From Echinarachnius parma (lineage: Eukaryota > Echinodermata > Echinoidea > Clypeasteroida > Echinarachniidae), in the NCBI GenBank assembly GCA_037951105.1, contig JBAMJV010003026.1, positions 312,501 to 376,500 on the forward strand: a stretch of DNA of 64,000 nucleotides, read 5' to 3'. A program made the translations under genes and the position numbers. Within the stretch, counting starts at the first letter, position 1. Every line of letters starts with the position of its first letter. Shown one piece after another: positions 23,850-36,173 of this stretch. The notes beneath the pieces are model-generated. The model made no database searches and was not told the DNA's origin. It worked only from the letters and a program-made list of their open reading frames with translations.

Positions 23850-26633
23850 TTAAATGTTTAATTGTCCCCTGATTCTACGAAGCTTGTGGTCAAATGACTT
23901 TAGTGTCCGTGTAGGTATGTTATTTTGAAGACATAACTTCGTGTAGTATTTATAACGAACTGAAATTGGACCTTGACTTTCTTCGATGGACTGCTCCAGA
24001 AGGTCAATTTCTCTAGTTGACCAGGGACGATTGAAATTAGCAGGTAAGTGTCTGCTTTCCATTCTGACCACATTTTGCTCGTCATCGTCTTCAGTGTTTC
24101 CATCAATTGGGGTGATATCTTCCTCCAAAGGTTCTGTCACTTGTACCCGTTGTGGCTGCTGCCTTTTGGCAGTCGGCATAGGTGGGGGTCTAGGAACTTT
24201 GTAAGGGATCGTCTCGTGCAACCTTTGTACTTTTAAGCGGTTTATTCCCGCTATAATACTGTGAGATAATATTTCTAGCTGTTGCAATCTTCGCTGACTA
24301 AGTGGAAGATCAAGCTCTAGATTGGACATCCTGTTATAGTCAATATAGACTCCCAGTTGTACCAGTGCAACGCAACTAACAAAAAGGCACACTAACAATA
24401 TCTGATCTGCTTGTAAGTTGCATCCATCCAGTTTTTGGATTACAGGTTCCATCCAAGGCATGCCACATTCCTGAAAGGTTTTCAGGTTTGTGGCGAAGGT
24501 GAGTTTCCTGGTCTCGAGGTTGATTATGACATCACCTACAAGAGAAGCTGCTCTTGCAGCGTGTGACTCTTCACCACCAGGGGCGATAACCTGCCACACT
24601 GACTTCTTGTCCCAATGTGCCTTTGAGTGTCCTGATTGGTCCGTAAATCTCAGTGAAGGGAAATGTGTGATCTTATGGACAAGGAGGCCGGCTCGAACTA
24701 CATCCGCCACACATCGACCCTTTTGAAGAACCATTTCTAGTGCCCTGCCGTATGTCATGGGGTACGCAAATCTTTTTTTCTCGGACAATTCAATGACCAG
24801 CTGGTCAAGGGAAATGCTTCCAGAACATCTGTAGGATGGTGGCAGATTTGTTCGCTGAAACCCTTCAACGTTTACAATATCGTGATCATGTAGATCCTTT
24901 AGCAATATTCTAATTAGTGCTGAACCTGTAACAGAGTTACTTGCGTCAAGGGTATCAGCGAACGGAAATAACCGTTTGATCCGCTGCTGCTGGACTGTAG
25001 ACTTTGTCCAGTGATGGAGAGGAGGTGGAGAATTTGGCAAAGAAGCGGCATTCGCGGGTTCGATGCCAAGTATGCCCCTTCTAGATGTCAAACTTCTGTG
25101 ATCGTGCACGGCTCCGGGACCAAGATTTGTTGCCAAGATGTTATCAGTCGACTGTGTTGGTCGACCCCATAGCATCTTTTCTAAGCAGAGCTCCATTTGG
25201 TAAGCTTTCCAAGTTGATATGTAGCCTCCCATGTGTTGGTGATCATCACAGAGTTGCTTCAACTCTGTGATAGCATACACGAGGATGCTCTGTATGCTCT
25301 GAGTAAATGCCACCATTGTACCCGGAGCGTGATCTCCTAGTCTGCCGTTATAAAACGGCACAAACATAGGATGACGCTCACACATCAGTTGGAGTGCACC
25401 TTCGTTGAAAAGATCAGATGATCGTATCAACTCAGGTATCTGATCTTGAGCTAGTTTGGTAACTACTTCTAGCCTGCAAGGGATATCTCGTATGAGCTTA
25501 GATGCATTCTCCTCCATCATTGTAATGTAATTGGAAGCCCTAGCTTTCATGGCCCGAGTTGTATTCCAATGGAGAAGCTGACATGAGGCAATCAGACCGG
25601 ACACGGGATGAGGGTATAGCGTGGACGTACGGCTATGTGGGGTGTCGGCATACATCTGAATGAATGTTACTTGAGTAGGATGTCTGGCCACTCTCCTTAG
25701 CTCTCCAGATACATCGATCCTTCTCCCATCAAGATTAGACTGATAATTGCAAGCCTCGTACAATGAGAGTGTACTGTATAACGTACCACGCGTGTTAACA
25801 ATCTCCTGAATGCCCTGTCGTGACCATAGTAGGACTGTGTTGTAGTTGTTGGCAGACATGTTAACAGCATGATGAACAGATGCACACTTGGTTAATTCTG
25901 GCACAAATACTTCGCCTAAGGCAAGCGGTGTGGTTTGTTTTTGGCCAAATTGAGACGCCACTATCAAGAATCGAGTACCGGTTGGCGTCGGTGTCGTTGC
26001 AATAGCATGATCAAGGCAGCCCAATATGAAGGACTGATCTTGGGGCAAAACATTGAAATTTGAAAGATCGTGAAGACTATTTTTCTGAACACTAGGTCGG
26101 GCGTTATCTTCATGAGACAGAGACATGAGCGTAGTACTAACTTTCTCCCCTATAACGGTTAGAAGAGCCTGTGTTGCAGACTTAGCTTGTACTGCACTTG
26201 ATAAATCATGTGCACCCGTAGATCCATCAGGGACCAGGCACAAAGATACTCGGTATCCCATGGTATAACACAAATGAATGCCATGGCAGTTTTGCAAGGA
26301 CTTTAAACCGTTCCCGGTAAATGTGGACAGATCAAAGTGCTTCTTAGCAATGTGGTAGCATGGTTGAATATTTATTTTCTTCGAGTTAAGCTTAAGATAA
26401 AATACAGGAGCAGCAATCCCTGAAAGACTGTGTAATTCTACAACGACACCATCAATGTCATAATCAAAATCAATCAGTGCAGATTGTTCAAGAAGCGTGG
26501 CATTTGTGGATCTTACGTTTAAATGCTCGTCTTCATTTGACAAGAATCCTTCCATGTCTATTGCAGAGTTGATATCATGAAGAAGCTCCGCAGTGTTGTA
26601 CCGAGCTGTTTCAATAAGACTGTCTCTTTCCAT
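23850..26633 (-). CDS. 927-aa orphan protein with SANT/Myb-like C-terminus
   Basis: This is the longest ORF of the window and it is not recognised as any known family. The ATG context is AATCATGG, and a strong 3' splice acceptor (TTATTTCATTTCAG on the minus strand, around 26637-26650) lies four bases upstream. The gene therefore probably has a 5' non-coding exon and one large coding exon. Visible parts: no signal peptide; a hydrophobic stretch at residues 744-764; a proline-rich linker at about 814-820; an acidic segment at about 837-854; and a final 60-residue domain starting NRPWSTREIDLLEQSIEE and closing PTRTLKSFDHKLRRIRG. The tryptophan, leucine and terminal basic helix resemble a SANT/Myb or homeodomain-like fold, so DNA or chromatin binding is possible (inference). 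There is no RT motif, no obvious DDE triad and no zinc-finger spacing. A single long intact exon surrounded by repeats could be a transposon or virus-derived gene, or a lineage-specific host gene. Confidence 0.8.
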   Translation of the reverse strand: MERDSLIETARYNTAELLHDINSAIDMEGFLSNEDEHLNVRSTNATLLEQSALIDFDYDIDGVVVELHSLSGIAAPVFYLKLNSKKINIQPCYHIAKKHFDLSTFTGNGLKSLQNCHGIHLCYTMGYRVSLCLVPDGSTGAHDLSSAVQAKSATQALLTVIGEKVSTTLMSLSHEDNARPSVQKNSLHDLSNFNVLPQDQSFILGCLDHAIATTPTPTGTRFLIVASQFGQKQTTPLALGEVFVPELTKCASVHHAVNMSANNYNTVLLWSRQGIQEIVNTRGTLYSTLSLYEACNYQSNLDGRRIDVSGELRRVARHPTQVTFIQMYADTPHSRTSTLYPHPVSGLIASCQLLHWNTTRAMKARASNYITMMEENASKLIRDIPCRLEVVTKLAQDQIPELIRSSDLFNEGALQLMCERHPMFVPFYNGRLGDHAPGTMVAFTQSIQSILVYAITELKQLCDDHQHMGGYISTWKAYQMELCLEKMLWGRPTQSTDNILATNLGPGAVHDHRSLTSRRGILGIEPANAASLPNSPPPLHHWTKSTVQQQRIKRLFPFADTLDASNSVTGSALIRILLKDLHDHDIVNVEGFQRTNLPPSYRCSGSISLDQLVIELSEKKRFAYPMTYGRALEMVLQKGRCVADVVRAGLLVHKITHFPSLRFTDQSGHSKAHWDKKSVWQVIAPGGEESHAARAASLVGDVIINLETRKLTFATNLKTFQECGMPWMEPVIQKLDGCNLQADQILLVCLFVSCVALVQLGVYIDYNRMSNLELDLPLSQRRLQQLEILSHSIIAGINRLKVQRLHETIPYKVPRPPPMPTAKRQQPQRVQVTEPLEEDITPIDGNTEDDDEQNVVRMESRHLPANFNRPWSTREIDLLEQSIEESQGPISVRYKYYTKLCLQNNIPTRTLKSFDHKLRRIRGQLNI

Positions 26634-27179
26634 GATTCTGAAATGAAATAAATGCGATAAAGGCTTATAAAGTAACTGAACACAGTGTAACAGGAGTGTA
26701 TATATTATTCCCTAAATCATTGCAAAGGCAGTGGCGTAGCCAGTGATACCACACGAGAGCCACTAAAATGGTTAATTGAAAGCTACAAACATGCAATGCA
26801 AACAGTTCAGAAATAAAAGCATTTTAAGGGGAGCTTGTTAACAACTAACCCTAACCGTAAGTTTAGCTGAAAAGGGTAATATGATGGTAAGCTTGATGCC
26901 TGCGCGCCCCTCCTTCCCCGTAGTATAAATGCATGTACATGTCTACAACTCCTACATTTTGAGCAATATTATGTAATTTTCGCTTAAAATCATGTCATAC
27001 TTAAACAAACTAGTATTAATTGTGCAAAATCAAACTATTATTCTGAAAAATCAGGAGATTTAGAAAAATCAAATTATATTTTGAAAAATGCATGTAATTG
27101 CAGGCGCTCTATATACTACTAATTTCTGGCAGATTCTGATCTACCCAAAACTTAACTATCCCTATTTCCTATCCCTCGT
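26634..27179. other. 5' flank of the orphan gene with a hAT-like terminus
   Basis: The motif CAGTGGCGTAGC at 26729-26740 is the terminus shared by the hAT-like elements at 28741 and 53343; its partner end was not found. A decayed family-1-like stretch (about 26980-27170) ends 'cccaaaacttaactatccc'. Confidence 0.45.
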
Positions 27180-30100
27180 AAATGTGTACACATGGGGGGG
27201 GGGGGGGGGTGTTGCGTGAATACAAGCGGGAATGAGGGAGAGTGAAATGAAGGTAAGGGGTAGGAACTCCAAAACAACAGGTTTAGAAGATCGAGTCTGA
27301 TAATAAAAAGTCCATCTTTATAAATTGGTGGGACGGGGGGGGGGGGGGGGGGGGGAGGAGTACGTACACATCCAATGCCCCCCCCCCCCCCCCCCCCCGT
27401 CCACTGCTACGGGTCTGGTTAGCGATTCAGTCATGTCAATGAAGGATAAGGTGTCACTTACCAATTCGACCACTGACCAATGGGCTGGCTGTGAATGTTA
27501 TGTTGCAGGGATAACTCTGAATACAAATAAAAGGCAAACATTAAGTTATGAATGCAGCTAAAATACATTTTTAACGAGATGTTTAGCATACACATTTATG
27601 TTTGAATCATAATGTTATAGGCCACACATCTTATTAAATGCGAAATAGATCAAGCACATCATGCGCTATATCAATTGTAAAAATACTATAATAATACATT
27701 AAAAAACGTATATATCTGTATTTGAATACGTTTGAACACATGTATAAACAATCGATTTTCTTTGATACACCATGACAAATCAAATGAAAGTGAAAAACAC
27801 AGATAATAAATTATGTACACAGCATTCGAGGTATATGGTTGTGGGAATTTATATTTATTTTGTGAAACAGTCTTTCATGAGGGTATGATCAAGAGTGAAG
27901 AAACGGATTTAAATTCACAAAACAAATCCTAGGAAAATTGATGGCCCAGTGAAGGGGCGGGGTGGGGCAAAGGATTTACTCCCGTATATAGCCTTAATTT
28001 AAGGGCATGTGCCGCTGCGGAGAAGAGGGGATGGGGGGGGGGGGGGGTACATTTTTAAAAAACAGGACCGAAAGCTAATGAAATGTAAGCAATAAAGGGG
28101 GAGGAGGTCCGAAACAATAGGTTTAGAGGATGAATACCGATAAAATGTGGGCACGAGACTGATAGCACGTGTACACAGGACCGACACAAAATGGATCGTT
28201 ATGAATTGGGGGACGGGGGAGGGGCGGAGGAGTAGGGGAACGTACACATCCAATGCCCCGACCCCCGTGATACGAGCGATTCAGTCATGTCAGTGAAGGA
28301 TAAAGTGTCACTCTTACCATTTCCTCACTGACCAATGGGATGGCCTTGAATGTGATGTGGCAGGGATATCTGTGAATAGAAATACAAGCCAAACATACAG
28401 TTATGAAAGCATATACACGTTTATGTTGGAATGATACTGTCATTGGACTACCATCTAATTACATGCTGGGATTGGATCAATCATATAATGCGATCTATAA
28501 ATGGAAATGATTATTATCATAACATATTCTTACAAAACCGTGTATATTTGTATTTTGATATGTCTACATTGAACAAATTAATACAATCCACTTTCTTTGA
28601 TACGCCATGACAAATCACATGAAAATGGAAAACGCAGAGAAAAGAATTGTACACAGCAGTCGAGATGTATGCTATTAGTGGTGATTTTTGAAATGATATA
28701 TATTTATATATACTTTGTTTATTTCATTGTTACTTGTGTTCAGTGGCGTAGCGAGGGTCAAGTGATTGGGGGGGGCACAGCTGCGAGGGAGCGGAGCGAC
28801 CAAGCCCGAGGGCGCGTGGCGCCCGAGGGGGGGAGGGTGTGGGAGGGGGTGTCCCCCCTTCCACGGTAGGGAGCTTTTGCAAATTTTTACTCGAAATAAT
28901 GCAATTTGGTGCATACCTTGGAAGGAAATACTGAATTAAAGAAATCATTTCCCTCATGATAAAGTATACACACACAATCAAACCTACGTGTACACACACA
29001 CCAGACTCAAATACTCTCACGCCGTATGCTTGTCTACATTTATTTGGGGGAGGGTGTGGGAGGGGGTTCACCCCCTCCCAATTTTTTTGAAGTTTTTGAA
29101 ATTGGTGTTTAAAATATCACTGTAGAAGTATGGTCATTATTGTCTTTATCATTGTCTTAATCATGGGTGTTAAAATGGTATATAATAGTGAATCTACTCG
29201 TTACGTATTTTAAAACGGTAATAGCGAGGAAAGATTAAGCCCGTGAGATGGATCCACGTGATCCTGTATACTATAGAGCCATCGATATAGTCTAGGGCAT
29301 TGAGCTCCAATGGAACTAAGCAAAAGTGGAGGGGAGACATTGCGAGGGAGCGAAGCGACCAATTGGGGGAGGGTGTGGGAGGGGGTGTCCCCCTCCCACA
29401 GTAGGGAGCTTTCGTATTTTGGGGCCTGAAATTGTGCGATTTGGTGCACACCTAAGACAGAAATTTCACGTAATATAAAGTATATAAGTATGGAACCAAA
29501 CATACTTAATGACAAAGGAGGGGGACAATCTCCTCCCCTTTCTAATGTGGGGGACATAATATTCCAATTGTATTTGCATTCAGCGCATATGGACCGAATT
29601 TACTAAAAGATATACTATTTCAAATTATTTTATTTTCCTATGATAGTGTGCTATAGACATGATAGATGAGGGTCTAATAAATTTCGTATATATATCAGTA
29701 TTTCAGAATATGCAGATATCGACTCTGGAGAAGATGACTGGTGCTCCTTCAATCATGATCATCAACAATATGCCTAGATTATGCATCATGAATTAATGGA
29801 ACGGGTGCATTTGGAGTGAAGAAATTAGTAAAAGAAGTTTGTCTTTACCTAGACATTTAGGACTACGTAGTGCAGCTATGCGCCTTTATAGCCTGCATGA
29901 AGACGTCAAAATTATCTATAAAAGCGGGGGGCAGATTCAAGATCCTAAAAGGGCCCTTGGTATGATAAACGATTTACCATGCTAGGAAGTTTGTTAGGCC
30001 TATACGCGCTCTATGTCTTCTGAAATGCGGTGAGCGTCGATCCTCGCGCACGGGACTGAAAATTTGCATAAGGCGCTATATTGGAAGGATTCTTCAAACT

Positions 30101-30480
30101 GATATAGGTGCGCTATTGCTAGTACTAGGGAACGACTGTTATGTTCTTGGTTATTATCGTTGATAATGATTATTATCACAAATTAAATAAAACGTGATAA
30201 TAATGAATGATATACATTGTAGACACATTTGGCTTCATGTCGGGTCGTCTTTTTTTTTTTATTATTTTTTTTTTGCCAAACGATTGGGGGGGGGGGGGGC
30301 ACGTGCCCCCCCGTGCCCCCCCGTAGCTACGCCACTGCTTGTGTTATTCTCCTTTCTTCTTTTCCATCTCTCATCTATCTAGTATTCCTCATAACTCCTG
30401 CTTACATGGTACCTTATTATGCGCAAAGAGACCCTAACCAGCTAACGTAGATGTGATATGCGCTATATAAGGGTTAACCC
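27180..30480 (+). repeat. Segmental duplication, copy A
   Basis: 27228-28190 and 28427-30480 match 31843-32840 and 32841-33269 plus 38360-38390 (copy B). Shared runs include 'ggtaaggggtaggaactcc', 'gaaacaataggtttagagg' and 'cagctaacgtagatgtgat'. Copy A keeps about 235 bases (28190-28426) absent from B and contains the hAT-like insertion at 28741. No gene is seen in it; G-run/C-run pairs near 27335-27398 and 28033-28047 are prominent. Confidence 0.85.
28741..30337. mobile_element. hAT-like non-autonomous element with 8-bp target duplication
   Basis: It begins CAGTGGCGTAGC and ends GCTACGCCACTG. CTTGTGTT flanks it on both sides (28733-28740 and 30338-30345). The paralogous copy at 33131-33165 has CTTGTGTT once with no insertion, giving a true empty site. 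An 8-bp duplication and CAGTG/CACTG ends fit the hAT superfamily. The 1597-bp interior has no transposase, but carries two copies of a GC-rich module (28760-28930 and 29330-29470) and a G-run/C-run pair near the right end. Confidence 0.88.
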
Positions 30481-30509
30481 TTGCTACGAAAGTGATAATT
30501 GTATGATGT

Positions 30510-30694
30510 AAATGGCGTAGCGACGGGGGCGTACGGGGGGGGGGCGGGGGTACGTGCTCCCCCCCCCCCCCCCAATAATTTGGAAACAAAATATAAAACA
30601 GAAGGGGACAGTTTTGAAGAAAAAAAGAAATGCATAAGGTGTGCACCCAAATAATGTTGGTGCCCCCAATCTGTCTGACCACGCTACGCCACTG
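30510..30694. mobile_element. Small hAT-like element with TATGATGT target duplication
   Basis: The left end reads AAATGGCGTAGC (eroded from CAGTGGCGTAGC); the right end is GCTACGCCACTG. TATGATGT occurs at 30502-30509 and 30695-30702. The 185-bp inside is a G run, 'acgtgct', a C run and then AAATAATTTGG-like sequence. A second copy with the right terminus lost is at 31405-31575, and a left stub is at 38408-38458. Confidence 0.8.
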
Positions 30695-30793
30695 TATGAT
30701 GTATTGTACAATCTTTCATGTTTAGCCCCACCCCCCTCCATATTTACTCTTATAACAAAACAGATTTTTATTAAAACAGCCACACATGAAATG

Positions 30794-30960
30794 TTAAAGT
30801 GATCCATGTAAAGTGTCTAACTCCAAGAAAATGTCTGTGAGCTTCCTTGTTTCTCTTCTACCGTGTTGGTTAGCTTATGTTAAAAGAAATAAAATAGGGT
30901 TAGATATTTTCAAAATGTCCCTTTAGTATGAAGATAATTATCATAGCTAATAAGAGGATC
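30794..30960 (+). mobile_element. Family-3 TTAA MITE, left part
   Basis: TTAA (30794-30797) then AGTGATCCATGTAAAGTGTC. The body contains 'ctcttctaccgtgttggtta' and 'aaaatagggttagata'. The complete relative is at 57082-57624. A duplicate partial copy is at 31645-31815. Confidence 0.6.
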
Positions 30961-31644
30961 GAAAGCATTGCTCAACGGTTTTGACAAGCGGGACTGAGGG
31001 AGAGTGGAATGAAGGTAAGGGGTAGGAACTCCGTAACAACAGGTTTAGAAGATCGAGTCTGATAACAAAAAGTCCATCTTTATAAATCGGTGGGACCGTG
31101 GGGGGGGGGGGGGGGGGGAGGGAGAGGAGTACGTACACATGCAATGCCCCCCCCCCCCGTCCCCTGCTACAGGTCTGGTGAGCGAGTCAGTCATGTCAAT
31201 GAAGGATAAGGTGTCACTTACCAATTCGACCACTGACCAATGGGCTGGCTGTGAATGTGATGTTGCAGGGATATCTGTGAATAGAAATAAAAGGCAAACA
31301 TAAAGTTATGAATGCAGCAAAAATACATTTTTAACGAGATGTTTAGCATACATATTTATGTTTGATTCATGTTATAGGCCACACTACGAAAGTGATAATT
31401 GTATGATGTAAATGGAGTAGCGACGGGGGGGGGGGGGGGGGGGGGGTAGGTGCATTGCCCCCCCCCCCCCCCAATAATTTGGAAACAAAATAGAATACAG
31501 AAGGGGACATTTTTGAAGAAAAAAATACATAAGGTGTGCACCAAAATAATGTTGGTGCCCCCAATCTGTCCGACCGTATGATGTATTGAACAATCTTTCA
31601 TGTATAGAAACAGTTTTTTTTTTTAAACAGCCACACATAAAATG

Positions 31645-31815
31645 TTAAAGTGATCCATGTAAAGTGTCTAACTCCAAGAAAACGTCTTGGAGCTTCCTCG
31701 TTTCTCTTCTACCGTATTGGTTAGCTTATTTTAAAAGAAGAATAAAATAGGGTTAGATATTTTCAAAATGTCCTTTTAGTATGAAGATAATTATCATAGC
31801 TAATAGAAAGCATTG
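31645..31815 (+). mobile_element. Family-3 TTAA MITE, left part, duplicate
   Basis: This is the same segment as 30794-30960, carried along by the local tandem duplication. It starts TTAA-AGTGATCCATGTAAAG. Confidence 0.6.
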
Positions 31816-31839
31816 CTCAACGGTTTTGACAAGCGGGAC

Positions 31840-31989
31840 TGAGGGAGAGTGGAATGAAGGTAAGGGGTAGGAACTCCGAAACAACAGGTTTAGAAGATCG
31901 AGTCTGATAACAAAAAGTCCATCTTTATAAATTGGTGGGACGGGGGGGGGGGGGGGGGGGGGAGGAGTACGTACACATCCAATGCCCCG

Positions 31990-32022
<33 letters not shown>

Positions 32023-33269
32023 TCCACTGCTACGGGTCTGGTTAGCGAGTCAGTCATGTCAATGAAGGATAAGGTGTCACTTGTCACTTACCAATTCGAC
32101 CACTGACCAATGGGCTGGCTGTGAATGTGATGTTGCAGGGATATCTGTGAATACAAATAAAAGGCAAACATAAAGTTATGAATGTAGCAAAAATACAATT
32201 TTAACGAGATGTTTAGCATACACATTTATGTTTGAATCATAATGTTATAGGCCACACATCTTATTAAATGCGAAATAGATCAAGCACATCATGCGCTATA
32301 TAAATTGTAAGAATACTATAATAATACATTAAAAAACGTATATATTTGAATACGTTTACAGTGAACACATAAATAAACAATCGATTTTCTTTGATACACC
32401 ATGACAAATCAAATGAAAGTGAAAAACACAGATCAACAATAATGTACACAGCATTCGAGGTATATGCTTGTGGGAATTTATATTTACTTTTTGAAACAGT
32501 CTTTGATGAGGTATGATCAAGAGTGAAGAAACGGATTTAAATTGACAAAACAAATCCTAGGAAAATTGATGGTCCAGTGAAGGGGCGGGGTGGCCGGGCA
32601 AAGGATTTACTCCCGTATATAGCCTTAGTTTAAGGGCATGTGCCGCTGCGGAGAAAAGGGGATGGGAGGGGGGGGGGGGGGGGGGGGGGGGTGGGGGTTA
32701 CATTAAAAAAAAAACAGGACCGAAAGCTAATGAAATGTAAGCAATAAAGGGGGGAGGAGGTCCGAAACAATAGGTTTAGAGGATGAATACCGATAAAATG
32801 TGGGCACGAGACTGATAGCACGTGTACACAGGACCGACACATGTTGGAATGATACTGTCATTGGACTACCATCTAATTACATGCTGGGATTGGATCAATC
32901 ATATAATGCGATCTATAAATGGAAATGATTATTATCATAACATATTCTTACAAAACCGTGTATATTTGTATTTTGGTATGTCTACATTGAACAAATGAAT
33001 ACAATCCACTTTCTTTGATACGCCATGACAAATCAAATGAAAATGGAAAACGCAGAGAAAAGAAATGTACACAGCAGTCGAGATGTATGCTAGTGGTGAT
33101 TTTTGAAATGATATATATTTATATATACTTTGTTTATTTCATTGTTACTTGTGTTATTCTCATTTCTTCTTTTCCATCTCTCATCTATCTAGTATTCCCC
33201 ATAACTCCTGCTTACATGGTACCTTATTATGCGCAAAGAGACCCTAACCAGCTAACGTAGATGTGATAT
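31840..33269 (+). repeat. Segmental duplication, copy B
   Basis: It is paralogous to copy A (27228-30458) without the hAT-like insertion, so 33131-33165 keeps the unoccupied CTTGTGTT site. It stops at 33269 where the GACGTC-rich element begins and resumes at 38360. It contains a G run (31933-31952), a C run (31990-32021) and a G run (32673-32691). Confidence 0.85.
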
Positions 33270-33280
33270 CCCTGATAGCA

Positions 33281-35195
33281 GACTGACGTCTTTATGACGT
33301 CTTAATTTGGTCGTAAACTGGTAAACACGTCATATGTCGTACAAACGATCAGAATACGACGTCATTATGACGTATTTTAAAGACCATTTTTGACATGATG
33401 ACTTATGTCGAATAAAAGACGTAAAATTGACGTCATTATAACATCTTTAAACGACCATTTTTCCACTATTTATTTTTGTCGTAGGAAAGACGTAAAAACG
33501 ATGTCTTTATAACGTCGTTCAAAGACCATTTTTAAGAATGTATTATTGTCGTATAGAAGACATGATAACGACGTCTTTATAATGTCGTTTAAAGACCATT
33601 TTTGCCATACAGGTTTATGTCGTATCAATAACGCTATAAAGACGTAAGTTTGACGTCTTTTCAAGACCATTTTTTTGCCATCATTTTTTGTCGTATGGAC
33701 GCCCTTTTTACGACGTTAATGTGACGTATTTCAAAGACCATATTCCAATTGTTTTTTGTCGTATGGAAGGACGTAAAAATTACGTTAATATTACGTCATT
33801 TAAAGATCACTTTTTCAGTATTTATTTTTGTCGTATAGAAGACGTAACAACGACGTCTTTATGATGTCTTTGAAAGACTATTTTGCCATCATTTTTTGTC
33901 GTATGGACGACCACTTTACGACGTCATTTTGAAGTCTTTTCAAGACTATTTTTTTGCCATCATTTTTTGTCGTATGGACGACCTTTTTACTACGTCATTT
34001 TGACGTCTTTCAAAGACCATTTTTTTCACTATTTATTTTGTCATAAAAACGTCTAAAAATTGACGTCTTCATGATGTCTTTTAAAGACTATTTTTGCCAT
34101 TATGGTTTGTGTCGTACGACGACGTTAATACGACGTCATTATGATGTGTTTTCAAGACTAGTTTTTGCCATCATTTATTGTCGTATGGACGACCTTTTTA
34201 CAACGTCATTGTGACGTCTTTCAAAGACCATTTTTTCCAATGCTTTTTCGTCATATTAAAGATGTAAAAACGACGTCATTATCACGTCATTAAAAGATTA
34301 TTTTTAAGTATTTATTTTGTAGTATAAAATACGTTATAACGACGTCTTTATGATGTCTTTGAAAGTCAATTTTTGCAATTAAGGTTTGTGTCCTACGGAC
34401 AACATTATTAAGACGTCATTATGACGTCTTTTCAAGACTATTGTTTGCCATCATTTTTTGTCGTATGGACGACCACTTTACGACGTCATTTTGAAGTCTT
34501 TTCAAGACTAGTTTTTTTGCCATCATTTTTTGTCGTATGGACGAACTTTTTACTACGTCATGTTGACGTCTTTCAAAGACCATTTTTTCACTATTTATTT
34601 TGTCATAAAAAAGTCTTAAAATTGACGTCTTCATGATGTCTTTTAAAGACTATTTTTGCCATTATGGTTAGTGTCGTACGACGACGTTAATATGACGTCA
34701 TTATGATGTGTTTTCAAGACTAGTTTTTGCCATCATTTAATGTCGTATGGACAACCTTTTTACAACGTCATTGTAACGTCTTTCAAAGACCATTTTTCCA
34801 ATGCTTTTTCGTCATATTAAGAATGTAAAAACGACGTCATTATCACGTCATTAAAAGATAATATTTAAGTATATATTTTGTAGTATAAAAGGCTTTATAA
34901 TGACGTCTTTATAATGTCTTTGAAAGGACCATTTTTGCCATTAAGGTTTGTGTCGTACGCACGACAATATTAAGACGTCATTATGACGTCTTTACAAGAC
35001 TAGTTTTTGCCATCATTTTTTGTCGTATGAACGACCTCATTACGTCATTGTGACGTCTTTTTAAAACATTTTTTCCAATTATTTTTTGTCGTATAGACGA
35101 CGTTATTACAACGTGATTATGACGTCTTTCAAAGACATTTAAACAATTATTTTTGGCGTATGGACGACCTTTTTATGACGTCAATAAGACGTCTT
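33281..35195 (+). repeat. About 70-bp tandem repeats of the ACGTC element, with 562-bp higher-order period
   Basis: Landmark GTCGTATGG recurs at 33690, 33759, 33830 (variant), 33899 and 33969, so the period is 69-71 bp. Longer blocks recur at about 562 bp (33897 with 34458; 'ccaatgctttttcgtcatat' at about 34236 and 34798). Each unit holds one to three GACGTC or TGACGT motifs. Confidence 0.85.
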
Positions 35196-36173
35196 TATGT
35201 CGTCTAAATGGCGTAATTTATGGTACAAATTGACGTCTTCAAGACGTCTTCAAGACGCCTTTTCGGAAAAAGATACGTCGTTATCACGTCAAAATATGAC
35301 GTCTATATCACGGTAAACGCGGGTGCAAAATCTTCACTTTTTGACGTGAATTTACGACGTCTTAAAGACGACGTACACAAGGTGGAAATGACGTCAAATC
35401 CAGACGTAAAAAGTACGTCTTATATTGACCAATAAGACGTCTTTATGTCGTCTAAATGGCGTAATTTATGGAACAAATTGACGTCTTAAAGACGTTGTAA
35501 AGACGCCTTTTCGGGGAAAAATACGTCATTATCACGTCAAAATATGACGTCTATATGACGATAAACGCGGGTGCAAAATCTTCACTTTTTGACGTGAATT
35601 TACGACGTCTTAAAGACGACGTACATAAGGTGGAAATGACGTCAAATCCAGACGTAAAAATCACGTCTTATATTGACCAATAAGACGTCTTTATGTCGTC
35701 TAAATGGCGTAATTTATGGTACAAATTGACGTCTTCAAGACGTCGTAAAGACGCCTTTTCGGAAAAAAATACGTCATTTTCATGTCAAAATATGACGTCT
35801 ATATAACGGTAAACGCGGGTGCAAAATCTTCACTTTTTTACGTGAATTTACGACGTCTTAAAGACGACGTACATAAGGTGGAAATGACGTCAAATCCAGA
35901 CGTAAAAATCACGTCTTATATTGACCAATAAGACGTCTTTATGTCGTCTAAATGGCGTAATTTATGGTACAAATTGACGTCTTCAAGACGTCGTAAAGAC
36001 CCCTTTTCGGAAAAAATACGTCATTTTCACGTCAAAATATGACGTCTATATGACGGTAAACGCGGGTGCAAAATCTTCACTTTTTGACGTGAATTTAAGA
36101 CGTCTTTAAGACGACGTGCACGACGAAAAACGACGTAAATTTGACGTCATTTTTACCAGTGTTTGCTATCAGC
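35196..36173 (+). repeat. About 248-bp tandem repeats of the ACGTC element
   Basis: Landmark TGTCGTCTAAATGGCG is at 35199, 35446, 35694 and 35942 (247-248 bp apart). Each unit also contains 'aaacgcgggtgcaaaatctt'. A fifth unit is in the right part at about 38120-38340. The run ends with TTACCAGTGTTTGCTATCAGCG, a near copy of the element terminus. Confidence 0.9.

Larger units (their letters stand above)
30480..32240 (+). repeat. Local tandem duplication of about 0.87 kb
   Basis: The block 30480-31380 (small hAT-like copy, TTAA family-3 left end, then 'gagggagagtggaatgaagg' and the 27.2-kb-type sequence) repeats as 31381-32240. Offsets of 898 (30487/31385) and 858 (30985/31843) show indels between copies. 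Confidence 0.8.

Noticed and set aside
29194..29557. Pro-rich frames in the GC-rich modules
   Set aside because: They arise from C-rich strands of repeats seen at eight or more loci and are not conserved in frame.
34419..34636. Frames of about 70 codons in the ACGTC element
   Set aside because: They follow the tandem period, occur on both strands and have no start context or domain.
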